From: Gari tellinella
Lineage: Eukaryota > Mollusca > Bivalvia > Cardiida > Psammobiidae
DNA length: 64,000 nt
Assembly: GCA_922989275.2 (NCBI GenBank)
Contig: OV277864.1
Coordinates: 68,204,158-68,268,157, forward strand
Reading direction: 5' to 3'
Shown: positions 19,556 through 30,674 of the stretch, in pieces
How the letters are laid out: each line of letters begins with the position of its first letter
Numbering within the stretch: position 1 is the stretch's first letter
Notes under the pieces: generated by a model
Seen by the model: the letters and a program-made list of their open reading frames with translations, nothing else
Told to the model about the DNA's origin: nothing
The model's database searches: none
Made by a program: the position numbers and the translations under genes

Positions 19556-19790
19556 CTTTGCCGAGATGCGTATTTATACTCATATATCGAGCAGTGCCTG
19601 TAAGGCTCTTGTGTTCTCTGTATGGGATGTGTTTATGCGTTTCTGGGTCAATGTATTCCTTGGCCAGACCAAAGTCTATTACATGGATGATATGCTGTTT
19701 TCTAGTGGAGTTGCGCCCTATAAGAAAGTTCTCTGGCTTCACATCTCTGTAGATCAAATGCTTTGAGTGGATATACTCCATACGATGTAA
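19556..19790 (-). CDS. CSNK1G: CK1-gamma exon C (catalytic loop, DFG and activation segment)
   Basis: Internal exon of 235 nt, 78 codons plus one base, on the minus strand. It holds the catalytic core: [15 protein letters not shown] (catalytic Asp in RD, with Lys and Asn of the loop), then [11 protein letters not shown] (metal-binding DFG), then [20 protein letters not shown], where CK1 kinases have SIN in place of the usual APE motif. The segment RNSTRKQHI between them is the variable insert. Acceptor: GTGTTTTTCAG before TTACAT. Donor: AAAG/GTAAAT at 19555-19554, a slightly weak site. All catalytic residues that can be checked are intact, so the gene looks functional. The intron side of the donor runs almost at once into a Family 1 repeat that ends at 19545. 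Confidence 0.97.
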
Positions 19791-19849
19791 CTGAAAAACA
19801 CAATATAGTAAAATCATTACAACATTACAATAACATATAACATTGGACA

Positions 19850-19969
19850 TTCTTCAGTAACATTTAACAATAGACATTCTTCAGTAACATATAACATTAG
19901 ATGTTCTTCAGTAACATGTGACATTAGATATTCTTCAGTAACATATAACATTAGATATTCTTCAATTTC
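19850..19969. repeat. 27-bp tandem repeat, four units
   Basis: TTCTTCAGTAACATNTNACA starts at 19850, 19877, 19904 and 19931, with a partial unit at 19958. Sits 60 bp upstream of exon C in the intron. Confidence 0.9.
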
Positions 19970-20026
19970 TTGGAAATGATAAATTCATCAACTCTTACAA
20001 TTCTAAATTTTCAAATAGACTCTGAC

Positions 20027-20216
20027 AGGGCTCCAGATAAGAGGAAGTAAACTGAACAAATCCAACATTTTCTTACATTTCAGCACCAAATCCTATGGTG
20101 TTACTACTCATTAGAATCGTCTCGAAGAGACGATTCTAATGAGTAGTGACACCATAAGGTTTAATGGAGAAATAAAGTTTTTAGTTTTTTCAATACTCCC
20201 CTGATTTGGAGCCCTG
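20027..20216. mobile_element. CAGGGCTCC-end hairpin MITE
   Basis: 190 bp, CAGGGCTCCAGATAAGAGGA ... CTGATTTGGAGCCCTG; hairpin ATCGTCTCGAAGAGACGAT near 20126. Confidence 0.8.
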
Positions 20217-20289
20217 GGCTCATCCTTTTTCTGACAAATAACTACCGGTAGTTTACAATGATTCTCAAGGGGTTTGTCCCCAAAATATT

Positions 20290-20375
20290 CAAAAGTATGA
20301 CAAACAGTGCAGACCCATTTCAGAGGGCTCCTGAAGGAGCCCTCTGAAATGGATCTACACTGTTTGTAAAGAATG
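20290..20375. repeat. Family 2 hairpin core
   Basis: CAAACAGTGCAGACCCATTT, CAGAGGGCTCC and GGAGCCCTCTG, AAATGGATCTACACTGTTTG pair about 20335. Confidence 0.65.
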
Positions 20376-20549
20376 TACATGTATCATTATATTCGGCTCC
20401 ATCATTGTAAGGGTTCAACATTCAAATAACATTAACACTGGATATTCTTGGTAACAGGTTTAAAGGCAAAATGTCTGGTACAAAAGTAACCAAACAAGCC
20501 GATGGCTCCAGTGGGTGTCGGCTAAAAATGGATAACATTTTCCCCAGTA

Positions 20550-20813
20550 CAGTGGAGAGAGACTTGATTCCTTCCCATTTCAATGAAACTAAACATCATT
20601 CAAATACATTATTCCGGTAGTAACAATGAAATATAGAAAATGAGGACTTATTGAAAATTCTCAAAAACTATTTTTCCTTGAGTTGTCAACGGTTATTGGA
20701 ACCTGGTTATTAGACGCCAGGTTCCAACTGATATGATTCCAAATTGTTTGCAACGGAAAAAATTGTTTAAGTATAAACTTGTTTATTTGGTAAGAGTACT
20801 GTTTTTTCTACTG
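20550..20813. mobile_element. TA-flanked MITE, CAGTGGAGAA-end family, diverged
   Basis: TA/CAGTGGAGAGAGACTTGAT at the left; TACTGTTTTTTCTACTG at the right. Inner inverted motif GGTTATTGGAACCTGG / CCAGGTTCCAACTGATA at about 20700. Confidence 0.55.
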
Positions 20814-20832
20814 TTTGTATCCATTTAACCCA

Positions 20833-21087
20833 CTAACCCATTACCTCTTAGCCTATTTCTAGCTTTGAAATCTGGTGACCACTTAAAGCAGGTTGAAAGT
20901 AAAGCAGAATGTGCCATGATAAGGCGCATTCTGCTTTACTTTCAGCCTGCTTTAAGATATCATCTGCTAGAATGTAGAATATTTTCTCAAGGTGCATATT
21001 CATCACTGTATAAAATGGGACCTATTTTCTTTAATGGAGGAATAAATTTGAGGCATAAAAATGTGTATTTATGGGGTAATGGGTTAA
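20833..21087 (+). mobile_element. Family 1 MITE, forward orientation
   Basis: CTAACCCATTACCTCTTAGC ... hairpin near 20918 with loop ATGATAAG ... TTATGGGGTAATGGGTTAA. Confidence 0.85.
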
Positions 21088-21231
21088 AACCTTATTTATT
21101 TTCAAGATAAATTCAAATGAGAAGTTACAGCATAGGAGTTTGGTGGAGACATAGAGATTTCTATATTTGAAATACTCTCCTATATCTGCAGCTATAAAAG
21201 CCATCAGCAAGCTTTGAAAATCAAACAGATT

Positions 21232-21382
21232 CAGGGCTCCAGATAAGGAGTAAACTGAACAAATCCAATGTTTTCTCACTCATTTCAGCACCAAATCCTA
21301 TGCTGTCACTAGTGACACCATAGGGTTTAATGTAGAAATTAAGATTTTAGTTTTTGAAATACTCCCTTTATCTGGAGCTCTG
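21232..21382. mobile_element. CAGGGCTCC-end MITE with 5-bp duplication AGATT
   Basis: CAGGGCTCCAGATAAGGAG ... TTTATCTGGAGCTCTG, flanked on each side by AGATT. The central hairpin is deleted to TGTCACTAGTGACA. Confidence 0.85.
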
Positions 21383-21475
21383 AGATTTATGCTTTAACGG
21401 TACTTTCAGTCTACTACCAAAGATATTATTCTTGCCCACTGAAATGAAATCAAACACAATGCAATTCAAGAGGGC

Positions 21476-22330
21476 CAGTGCCCCAGATAAGCTGCGTATC
21501 GGCGTATTTTACGCATTAAAAATGACCAAATACGCTTTGAAAATAAATTCAGTGCGTATCAAATACGCAAGCCTTTTATAAGATACGCTAAACATATCAC
21601 CATAGATGCGTACAAAAAGCAATCTAGACCGATTTCGCTAACGGCTTCCAGTTTTATTTTCTTCCAAAATCGTTACCTCTCGGCTGATTTCCAACAACTT
21701 TTCGCGAGGCGCAACGGGGAAATAGCTGAAGTATTCCGATTGCTTGTTTTTGATAATTTTACCTATCCATTGCTAGACGCTTGCTGTTCTTTATCTCAAT
21801 AAGCGTCACAATAACTTGATCAATTAGACTAATTGACACTTTTTTTCGGGTTTCTGTTAAAATATCGCACAGCGACCGAAATGGTAAGTAAAACGTTCGT
21901 TCTGGTTTTTGAAACCGTCTTTTTATGTTATTTTCAATCTGAATCGAAGACTTCCCCAGCCAGTATACTAGTAAAGCTATTGTTATTAATTGATTAAAGT
22001 TCAATCGGGGGTGGTTAAATCAGAATCACGATCAAAGTACAATGTAAAACATTACGTACATCGTTTGTGTGAAAGATGAAACATTTTAGCAGTGAAAACA
22101 CCCATTCCCCCTGGTTTGATATACACGGAAATCAAAGAAAATGTGTAAACTGCACTAATAATTTAAGTTTAACAATGTGTAGGAAGGAACCTGAATGCAG
22201 CAGCAAGGACTGATGAATGCCTACAATTGAAAAATTACCCGTAATAATACTCTATTATTTTTCATTTCACTCTATTAGTTTGAAAGAGGAGTGAAGTACC
22301 CTATTTAACAATTTCTTATCTGGGGCACTG
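21476..22330. mobile_element. 855-bp hAT-like non-autonomous element
   Basis: Ends CAGTGCCCCAGATAAG and CTTATCTGGGGCACTG are perfect 16-bp inverted repeats, flanked by AGAGGGC on both sides (21469-21475, 22331-22337; possibly 8 bp if an adjoining C is shared). The interior has TACGC-rich subterminal repeats (GCGTATTTTACGCATT, AAATACGC) but no long open frame. The duplication length and CAG..CTG ends suggest hAT. Confidence 0.85.
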
Positions 22331-22781
22331 AGAGGGCCATGCAGCCCTAACTTGCTTACATGGAAACCCTATCCTTCATTTCCACCCTCAACAGGCTGTG
22401 TTATTTTTTACCCAAGGGGCAAGATTCATTCAATCTACCATAGGTCTTGAATACTTTCTTCAAATTGCAGAAATAATACAAGGTATGGAAAAGTGCATTC
22501 CCGGAATACTGGGTTCAATGGCTGCACAAAGTTAAGGCTATTATGTATGAAACAGTAGGAGACAAGACATAAGCTAGTGCACTGCAGAAACCAGGCCATT
22601 CACATCTGATAAGGCGATATGCAACTAACCAGGAACAAGATACGGCAGATAACAACAGACTGGACCCTCCCTCACCTTCTCAGAACACCAGCATGCAGAC
22701 AGTCAATCCTGTAGCGTGTTCAATTACTACTGTTTGCTGTTTAGATTAGCAGTTTGTGTCCTGTGTGCGGCGTGCACAGTA

Positions 22782-23015
22782 CAGTAGAGAAAACATTTTC
22801 TTTCCAAATAACCCCCGGATACGCTAAAATTATTATTTTCATTGCAAACAGTTTGGAGCCAGATCAGACGCCGGGTAGCCCGGCGTCTGATCAGGCTCCA
22901 AACTGTTTGCCACTCAGATTAAAACTGGTAGTCAGAATTGTCAAAAAGTTGTAATTTTCTATATGCCATTGCAATGTGTTTGCGTTTGAACGGAAGAATA
23001 ACGTTTTCTCCACTG
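22782..23015. mobile_element. TA-flanked MITE, CAGTGGAGAA-end family
   Basis: CAGTAGAGAAAACATTTTCT ... GAATAACGTTTTCTCCACTG; hairpin TTTGGAGCCAGATCAGACGC centred near 22876 at GGGTAGCCC. Its flanks also match those of the copy at 62277-62511. Confidence 0.75.
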
Positions 23016-23164
23016 CATTTCAGACTGGTAGCCAGCTTGGAATCGATGGCCATCAATTTCTTTATTGAACTCATCACTGTCTATATTAATATAGCCAACA
23101 GAATACCTAATGGTTATCTTAAAACACTTAATTCTCCTCTTATTCGCATATATTGATGATTTTT

Positions 23165-23245
23165 TAAAACAGTGTCGGCCAAGGTAAGACAGCTCCTAAA
23201 GAAGCTGTCTAATCAGGCTCTACATCGTTTTCTAATAGACATTGG
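23165..23245. repeat. Decayed Family 2-type hairpin
   Basis: CAGTGTCGGCCAAGGTAAGA, CAGCTCC and GAAGCTGTCTAATCAGGCTC pair imperfectly about 23203. Related blocks at 10790-10990, 28970 and 53255 (AGACAGCTCC type). Confidence 0.45.
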
Positions 23246-23654
23246 TTGAAATGAGTCTGCACTCTTTCCTAGATCAAAGCTTTTCTTATTTATAGTTAGC
23301 CAATATAACTGTTACAAATTTTTAGATGTTCATAGTGGCCTAACTTTACATATAATTATGCAGCGGTAGAAGGTTTAATTTCACATGTAAGATCAAAATT
23401 ATAAGGTTACAGAAAGCCCCTGCATTAGAGAGGTCAATAGCCTATGAGGTATTCAAGCAACTTCAATGAACGGCTGCATACAACAACACCGATTTACCAA
23501 GATGATACAGCAACACCTACTGTGTCTGCTAGAATAAATATTCATTGAATCAACAACTGCAAAGTCCTGTTATTACACTCAAAAGGCGACTCAATGACTG
23601 AGTCCAAAACAGCTGACACTGCAAATTATATAATGCTCTCTTTCTTGTTTGCCG

Positions 23655-23755
23655 ATTTTAAAACAATTGCTTAAAGCAAGTGAAAGTAAAGCAGAAAGCT
23701 CCTTTAGGAGTTTTCTGCTTTACTTTCAGCCTGCTTTAAGCTGCCACCGGTTGGA
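23655..23755. repeat. Hairpin core of the AGAAAGCTCC type
   Basis: TTGCTTAAAGCAAGTGAAAG, TAAAGCAGAAAGCTCC and its mirror GGAGTTTTCTGCTTTACTTT, CAGCCTGCTTTAAGC around 23705. Confidence 0.6.
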
Positions 23756-24253
23756 ATATACAAACATTTGGGAACATGATTGTTGACAAGATAAAAGTAT
23801 GAAAAGTAATTTCTAATAAGATTAGGGCATTAGGTAAAGGTATCAATAGGCATTTCTACACGGGGGAACAGGAGTTTTATGCTTTAAAATCCTGCTTTAA
23901 GCAGACATCAATCTTAAGTCAATGAACACAATTCTACTCTTGTAATGATATTCAGAGACTGTATTGTGAACAACACTCGAGACTCGCCTAGTTGCTTCAA
24001 TGACAATATACAAGGGAAACATGCCATCAGTAGACATTTATCAATTTGTCCATGTAACCTCTTTAGCTTCATTAGGTCTCGGCTAATCTGCCAGACTGTT
24101 CATCATTACACCGTGATTCTCGCTGTCAGCATTGATTTTATACGTGATCTCTATGATCAGCAGTGTCTATCATCAGGTCACTCAACTTATATATCAATAA
24201 TGCTCAACAAAATAAGTGAGATAAATATGAGCCGTGTCATGACAAAACCTGCC

Positions 24254-24501
24254 TTAACTCTTTCCTCCCTAAAACTTGAAATGGACAATCTTAGTTTCCA
24301 GTTTAGTCTAGTCCATTTCTGACTTTTAAGGATTGTTTTTGTCAATGTTTTGCATTATGACAAACAGTGAAGACCCAGATCAGAGGGCTCCGTAAGGAGC
24401 CCTCTGATCTGGGTATTCACTGTTTGCATAGGATAAGTGCACTTTTCACATGTATACTTTTGAAAACAACGCCTATATGCGGGACTAGGGTTCAAAGGGT
24501 T
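24254..24501 (+). mobile_element. Family 2 MITE, intact
   Basis: TTAACTCTTTCCTCCCTAAA ... perfect hairpin GATCAGAGGGCTCCGTAAGG about 24393 ... GGGACTAGGGTTCAAAGGGT; the right TTAA has become TTAC. Confidence 0.85.
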
Positions 24502-25014
24502 ACTATTGCATTGCAACATTGTACAGAACAAGCACCGATGTAACCCAAGGCTCTGTATCTGAGTTTGGTCTATACTGCCATAAACTGTATATAACACAGC
24601 TACATAAAATGCTTTAGATGCATGTGGGTGTCAAACAATGTAGATCAAGGATGGCCTTGACCTACACTGTTTGCATAATTCAGTAAGTCAAGTTTTCTCA
24701 TGGCCAGGCTCATATATTTTGCTTAAGTTTGCAAGATTACCATGTTTAGGTGCCCTATGGCATTTCTTTGAAAATAATTAAAATGTACAAACACTAAGAA
24801 ATAAGTTTGAATAACAAACTCAAATAGCTAAAATTAACTTCTTGAAAATTGTGCAAAGGAAATCATTAAAGTTAGAAACCATCAAAATATTTCTGGAATA
24901 CCATGTTATATCAAAACCGTGTTCTTATGATTACCTCATCATACAGTGACAAATTGACAATCATGTGCTTCAGAATAATTATTTGTGAATCATAATTGTG
25001 TTGAACACTAACAG

Positions 25015-25207
25015 CAGAGCTCCAGATAAGGGGGGTATTTCAAAAACTAAAATCTTTATTTCTGCATTAAACCCTATGGTGTCACTACTCGTTAGAATCG
25101 TCTCTTCGAGACGATTCTAATGAGTAGTAACACCATAGGATTCGGTGCTTAAATAAGTGAGAAAATGTTGGATGTGTTTAGGTTACTCCCTCTTATCTGG
25201 AGCCCTG
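25015..25207. mobile_element. CAGGGCTCC-end hairpin MITE
   Basis: 193 bp, CAGAGCTCCAGATAAGGGGG ... CTCTTATCTGGAGCCCTG; hairpin ATCGTCTCTTCGAGACGAT near 25108. CTAACA is found on both sides, one base off the left end. Confidence 0.82.
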
Positions 25208-25368
25208 CTAACAATGCTAGGATCATGTTCATACATCCTGAAAGATGCCTCTGATCAGGAGCTGTACTGTTTGTTTTATTTCCAAATCTTTCAGGTTTAG
25301 ACCCTCGAGAATCCATCGAAAACTATCAATCAAATCAGAAAATGTATAAAAATGAAGCAATGGAAAGG

Positions 25369-25619
25369 TCAACTCTTTCCTCCCTGAAACTTTAAATGGA
25401 CAATTCCAGTTTCCATTTTAGTCTGGTCAATTTCTAACTTTTAAGGTATGTTTTTGTCAATGATTGGCATTATAACAAACAGTGAAGACCCTGATCAGAG
25501 GGCTCCTTTCGGAGCCCTCTGATCTGGGTCTTCACTGTTTGCATAGGACAAGAGTATGATACACATGTTCACTGTTTGAAAATAACGCCTAAATGCGGGA
25601 CTAGGGTTCAAAGGGTTAA
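25369..25619 (+). mobile_element. Family 2 MITE, intact
   Basis: TCAACTCTTTCCTCCCTGAA ... hairpin about 25506 ... GACTAGGGTTCAAAGGGTTAA. Confidence 0.85.
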
Positions 25620-25637
25620 GTAAAACAATATTATATA

Positions 25638-25776
25638 AATATTAGATGGCAGTGTGCGTGACATTCAAATTGTCACCCCGAGAAACAGCATGTCACCCCG
25701 AGGCGTAGCCGAGGGTGACATTCTTGTTTTCGAGGGTTGACAATTTGAATGTCACGCAAACTGACATCTAATATTT
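25638..25776. repeat. Foldback repeat with 38-bp arms
   Basis: AATATTAGATGGCAGTGTGC, GTGACATTCAAATTGTCA pairs with TGACAATTTGAATGTCACGC, AAACTGACATCTAATATT. Inner TGTCACCCCGAG / GAGGGTGACA repeats give a second layer. Confidence 0.85.
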
Positions 25777-25782
25777 ATTTTA

Positions 25783-26301
25783 TTACACCGAGCTTATCAA
25801 CCCTGGCTTTGGAATCGTTTTATTCGTCTTTTATAAAATGTGTTGTGAACACCAATTTAGCGCGGACATGTACATAACGCGGGAAATGACGTCGCCGTCT
25901 TACGACGTCACATTGTTTTTAAATTATATTACAAGTAAACAAAGAAGAACGTTATGATAAGTAAATTGAAGAAACAGCGTCTTTACATTGTGTAGGTGGC
26001 AAATATCCTCTTCCGGAATTATGGCAAATCGTTAAGGAATGGACAAAAGGAAGCAACTTGTACAGAAAATGCCAAAAGTTGATTATAAGTTACCACTCTT
26101 TAAAACGTTCCAATGTATCCAATAGCGATTGGCATGTCAAGGCTGACAGTACGTTTTCGGACGTAGTAAAAAAGTCATGTCCTTTAGAATGACGTCACAA
26201 AAAGAATATCATAAAGAGTGACAGTATAGATGTAAAAGACATGCAAAATGTTAACTGTAGGTCTATGGGAATTTAACATTGTAACTCAAAGCGAGGTGTA
26301 A
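25783..26301. mobile_element. Possible 519-bp DNA element, short TTACACC ends
   Basis: TTACACCGAGCTTATCAAC and GTAACTCAAAGCGAGGTGTAA are imperfect inverted ends flanked by TA. The interior has two TGACGTCA-like motifs (ATGACGTCGCCG, ATGACGTCACA) and unusual GC for this window. It could equally be one unit with the foldback just before it. Confidence 0.4.
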
Positions 26302-26774
26302 TAAACATGTATGTACTATAAATGATGGTGAAACACAATGGTTGTCTCTCATAGATCATTGGAAGCATAAATTTTTAAAAGTATTTTTCTTGTTTACTGT
26401 ATCAAATTTACAATCAATTTAAACAACAGTAACTGTTAGACCTGCGTATTTAGTGACCAATTAAATGAAGATTCTATAGGCAATATTTAACAGGCGGATG
26501 CCTAATGCAGAAAGCTCATTTAGGAGCTTCTGCATTACTTCTGTCCAGCATGAAGTATTATCCTTCGTTAGAGATAGGAGATAGACACACTTTTGTCAAT
26601 TAAAGGCCCTCTTAAAACATGACTGACTGTATACTTAAGTTTTAGTGAGGTTTGTGATTTACATTAGTCAGCTTAAGATTGTTGACCTTTAAAAGAGCCC
26701 ATGTGTCACAAGCATTATAAATAGACCAGCCCATGAAAATGGGGAGACAGCGCTAGAATACCCAGTTGTACATC

Positions 26775-27036
26775 TTAACCCATTTCCCCATAAATACGCC
26801 TTTTAACGCCTATAATTTATTCCTCAACTGAAGAAAATAGTTCCCTTTTATACAGTCATGACTCATGAATATGTATCATAAGAAATGTTTTCTATATCCT
26901 GGCAGATATATAATAGCTTAAAGCAGGTTGACAGTAAAGCAGAATGCGCCTTTAGGCGCATTCTGCTTTACTTTCAACTTGCTTTAAGTGATCATCTTTC
27001 TTTAAACCTAGAAATAGGTTATGGGTAAAGGGTTAA
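26775..27036 (-). mobile_element. Family 1 MITE, reverse orientation
   Basis: TTAACCCATTTCCCCATAAA ... hairpin GCGCCTTTAGGCGC near 26952 ... ATGGGTAAAGGGTTAA. Confidence 0.85.
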
Positions 27037-27300
27037 TCAAAGGAGTATGCATGGTTCTAAGAACACAAACACTGCCTGCAGATAGTGTAGACAAGAGATA
27101 CATTGATCAGAAAACGTGACTGCTTGCTAAAGTTACCAACGCCAATAAATTTGTACTTACTATAAAGTGGGTAATTAAATCGTATATAGGTTGAAAATAG
27201 AAACTTATTCATTATGGCTTAAGAATGGAACAATATTTCTATCCATGACGTAAAACTTAATTGCCTGTTATAAACAAGTTGAAATACAATCAATCTTGTG

Positions 27301-27572
27301 TTAACCCTTTACCCCTAAGTCTGTTTTAGTTTTGATCATGACAGTTGATAACTTAAAGCAAGTTGAAAGTAAAGCAGAATGCACCTTAAGGTGCATTCTG
27401 CTTTCCTTTCAACCTGCTTTAAGCTTATATATTATAAATAGTATCTATCTACTGACTAGGGTACAGCAAATATTTATTTTGGTACATGTTTATGACTATA
27501 AATTTGAACTATATTCTTCAGCGGAGGAATAAATCAAATGTGTGGAAAGGCGCTTCTATGGGGAAAGGGTAA
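27301..27572 (+). mobile_element. Family 1 MITE, forward orientation
   Basis: TTAACCCTTTACCCCTAAGT ... GCACCTTAAGGTGC near 27389 ... CTATGGGGAAAGGGTAA, with a small extra piece ATCTATCTACTGACTAGGGT on the right side. Confidence 0.8.
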
Positions 27573-27984
27573 AGTGGCAATTCACTGTAACATGAATTTG
27601 CAGTGCTTAACACAGCTTACAGTTGAGTGCATGACAAAAAGTTACGCAGAAAGCTTCTTAAGGAAATTTCTGCTTTACTTCTGCCATGCATTTAGCTCGG
27701 CTGTCATCTGTCATTAGATGGATCCATGTTGCGTCCAATGACACATGTTTGACTAATTTTATACCAATTGGGAACCGTTTATTTTTGTTTATATTACAGT
27801 CAAACCTCAGCCTGTTAAAGACTATATAACTGAAAGTAAATAAATGAGAAGTCTAATAAAATTCCATAGTGGACTATTTAATGAAGAATAACTGAAATGC
27901 AGAAAGCTCATTTTCCTTCGTTCTGTTCTGTTACTGATCTTTTTAGATCTCCATACTTACTGTCTATAAACTTTTAAGTGATTG

Positions 27985-28213
27985 GTTGCTTATATAGCTC
28001 TTTGCATACTAGCGGCGGATATATGTGCCACAGTGATTGTGCACAGTTTGGATCCAGATGAGATGCAGCATAATGCGGCGTCTCATCAGGATTCAAACTG
28101 TTTGACATCCGAACCCTGTTTTGAATTATAATTGTGAAAAGTTCTATTTTTAGAAACAGTAGCAGACGACAATAGTTGCAGACGGAAAAATTACTCAGCA
28201 TGCAAAGACTTGA
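27985..28213 (+). mobile_element. Family 3 relative
   Basis: CAGTTTGGATCCAGATGAGA, TGCAGCATAATGCGGCGTCT, CATCAGGATTCAAACTGTTT hairpin about 28070, then the CAGTAGCAGACGACAATAGT and CAGCATGCAAAGA blocks. Confidence 0.65.
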
Positions 28214-28394
28214 CTTATTAACATTTATGTTGTAACGAGGTATTAACAGTCTACAAACGCATTACCACATTATCCAATGACGTGTATTGGTAAGTGTCTC
28301 AAATTAGACTGGTCATTCTATAAATATGTACAGCAAATGTCATTATCTCTTTAAATGTCCCTGGGAAGCATGTTTTTTGTAAACGTTTGTAAAT

Positions 28395-28460
28395 AGGTTG
28401 GATTCAGATCAGATAACCCTTATTTCGGCATCTGATCAGGATCAAAACTGTTTGACACTT
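28395..28460. repeat. Family 3-type hairpin core
   Basis: GTTGGATTCAGATCAGATAA and CTGATCAGGATCAAAACTGT pair imperfectly about 28425. Confidence 0.5.
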
Positions 28461-28539
28461 GGACTGTTGTTCTGAGTCAATTTCAAAACAATATAATATA
28501 GCAGACAGCTGATTCAGTGTTTAACCCATTACTCCATAT

Positions 28540-28732
28540 CAGGGCTCCAGATAAGATGGGTATTTCAAAAATTAAAATCTTTATTTCTGCTTTAAACCCT
28601 ATGGTGTCACAACTCATTAGAATCGTCTCGAAGAGACGATTCTAATGAATAGTAACACCATAGGATTTGGTGCTGAGATAAGTGTGTAAATGTTGGTTTT
28701 GTTCAGTTTACTCCCCCTTATCTGGAGCCCTG
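28540..28732. mobile_element. CAGGGCTCC-end hairpin MITE
   Basis: 193 bp, CAGGGCTCCAGATAAGATGG ... CCCTTATCTGGAGCCCTG; hairpin near 28632. It lies right after TTTAACCCATTACTCCATAT, so it probably landed in a Family 1 end. Confidence 0.85.
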
Positions 28733-29412
28733 AAACAGGAATGGCAGTATGTGTAATGACATTACTTTTGCTTTTGCAATAAACTGACACCTGTTTAAGA
28801 ACAGCTAGCTTTTCAATATTAACATTACCAAGTGTTTACTGTCAAGACAATGTCTCTATTATTAGTAACAATAAAGGATGACAATAACCTGACATGCCTA
28901 TATATGTAATGTTTACATGTATTGTGGTATTGTGGTTGTTCTGTCTTGCCGTCAGTACCCAACATCATGCAGACAGCTCCCAAATAGGCAGCCTAACAAA
29001 CCACCTATTCCTATCTGATAGTGCATATATCTTTCTGTGTTTAAGACAGTGACTTAGGAGCTTTTGCTAGAGAGCGTTCTGCTTTACTTTCATCCTGCTT
29101 TAACAGTCGACCTGCCCCAAAACACATGTACTTCTATTATGTTTGCTGTAACGCTCAGTATACAGATGATTTGCAGTCATCAAGTTATGCCTATGGAAGG
29201 AAGTGTAAATTGGTCACGAAAAAGCCCTCACAATAAACATAAACCATACATCAACATGGAGAACTAACAACCCTTTTATATAGCTTCAATATTATTCTGC
29301 AAGTCACGATGTGATTACCACTTGCAAGCCGTTTGGATCCCTATCAAATACCTTGTGATTCCACATTGGATTGAATTTTGTTAATATGAAATTAAAGCGC
29401 ATAAAACAAACC

Positions 29413-29665
29413 TCAACCCTTTACTCCATAGCCTATTTATAGTTTTGAAGACAGGTTACCACTTAAAGCAGGTTGAAATTCAAGCAGAATGTGCTTTAAG
29501 GCACATTCTGCTTTACTTTCAGCCTGCTTTAAGCTATCATCTACTAGAATATAGAAAATATTTCTTATCATTCATATTCATGACTGTATAAATTGGATCT
29601 ATAATTTCTTCTGTGGAGGAGTAAATCAAATGCGTAAAAATATGTACCTATGAAGTAAGGGTTAA
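29413..29665 (+). mobile_element. Family 1 MITE, forward orientation
   Basis: TCAACCCTTTACTCCATAGC ... hairpin near 29495 ... CTATGAAGTAAGGGTTAA. Confidence 0.8.
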
Positions 29666-30107
29666 TTAATTTCACAGCAGCCACTAATAGACAGCAGATA
29701 GAAGGATTAAATGGAGTAAACATCCACCCGTAAATCTTTCAACACTGCACAATTAATCAATTATCAAATTAATATCACCCACTAAAATTTTGTAATAGGC
29801 CTGGCCTGGTCTTCCTTACAGTTAACAGAAAACTTGATCCAAGTGACAGTTTGGATTCTTATTAAACATGGATCCTGATCTGGATCCAAACTGTTGTCAA
29901 AGGTCATCAGAAATGTTTTTTATATATTGAAATGGTTAGGCAATGAAATCCAGGAGTGTATACAATGCCTTAGCACTCAAAGAAGACCGAGTGCATCACA
30001 CCACTCAATAATCACCTCATTGTATTGGAATTTCCCAATCTCTTATCAACAAAAAAACAGTAAACTAGGCTTAAAATTTATGCTCAAAATACTCAATAAT
30101 ACTGTTA

Positions 30108-30252
30108 AGAGACAGGTGACAGCTGAAAGCAGGATGAAAGAAAAGCAGAAAGCTCCTACAGGAGCTTTCTGCTTTTCTTTCATCCTGCTTTAAGCAGCCA
30201 CCTGTTTATGATTACACACACTTTTGGAATGGTTGAAGTAGGAGGTGGTACT
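30108..30252. mobile_element. Hairpin MITE of the pogo-like core type
   Basis: GAGACAGGTGACAGCTGAAA, GCAGGATGAAAGAAAAGCAG, AAAGCTCC and its mirror about 30156, then CAGCCACCTGTTTATG and TTGAAGTAGGAGGTGGTACTG. Left terminal repeat unclear. Confidence 0.55.
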
Positions 30253-30674
30253 GTAAAATGAAAACAAAGTCTATATATAGATTCATATGGATAACAAGGT
30301 TCTTATATATCTCATAAGCTTCTTATAACCTTTTATCGCCAAGCAGTTCTCTCCTGCAAAGAATTTTCTGTGCATGCAGTCAGCAACTCATAATAGATCA
30401 AATTTTTTGTTAACTGTTTAGATCCTGATTACCAAGAAAACTAGTATCTAGGTGAACGGACAGCTCTGCTGATGGCGTTTTATCTTTAGCAGTGTAAAGA
30501 GAACTTCTACATAATTACAACTCCTTCACATAGGTGCCAAAAATAAATATTAATCTATGGCGTTGAAAAAACAGATGGCAGATTAAAGCAGGATGACAGT
30601 AAATGTAATCAGAAAGTATGTACAGAAAAATTCTGATTTACTTCCATATTGCTTTCAGCAATATCCTGCCAATA

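Noticed and set aside
23945..24322. 125-codon plus-strand frame
   Set aside because: No recognisable family, no splice support, and its last part lies in a Family 2 MITE. Such lengths occur by chance in 64 kb.
28000..28140. Recurrent peptide SNSLDPDETP / SLDPDQAP in several frames
   Set aside because: This is the translation of the Family 3 hairpin arm (TTTGGATCCAGATGAGACGCC and relatives), not a protein family.
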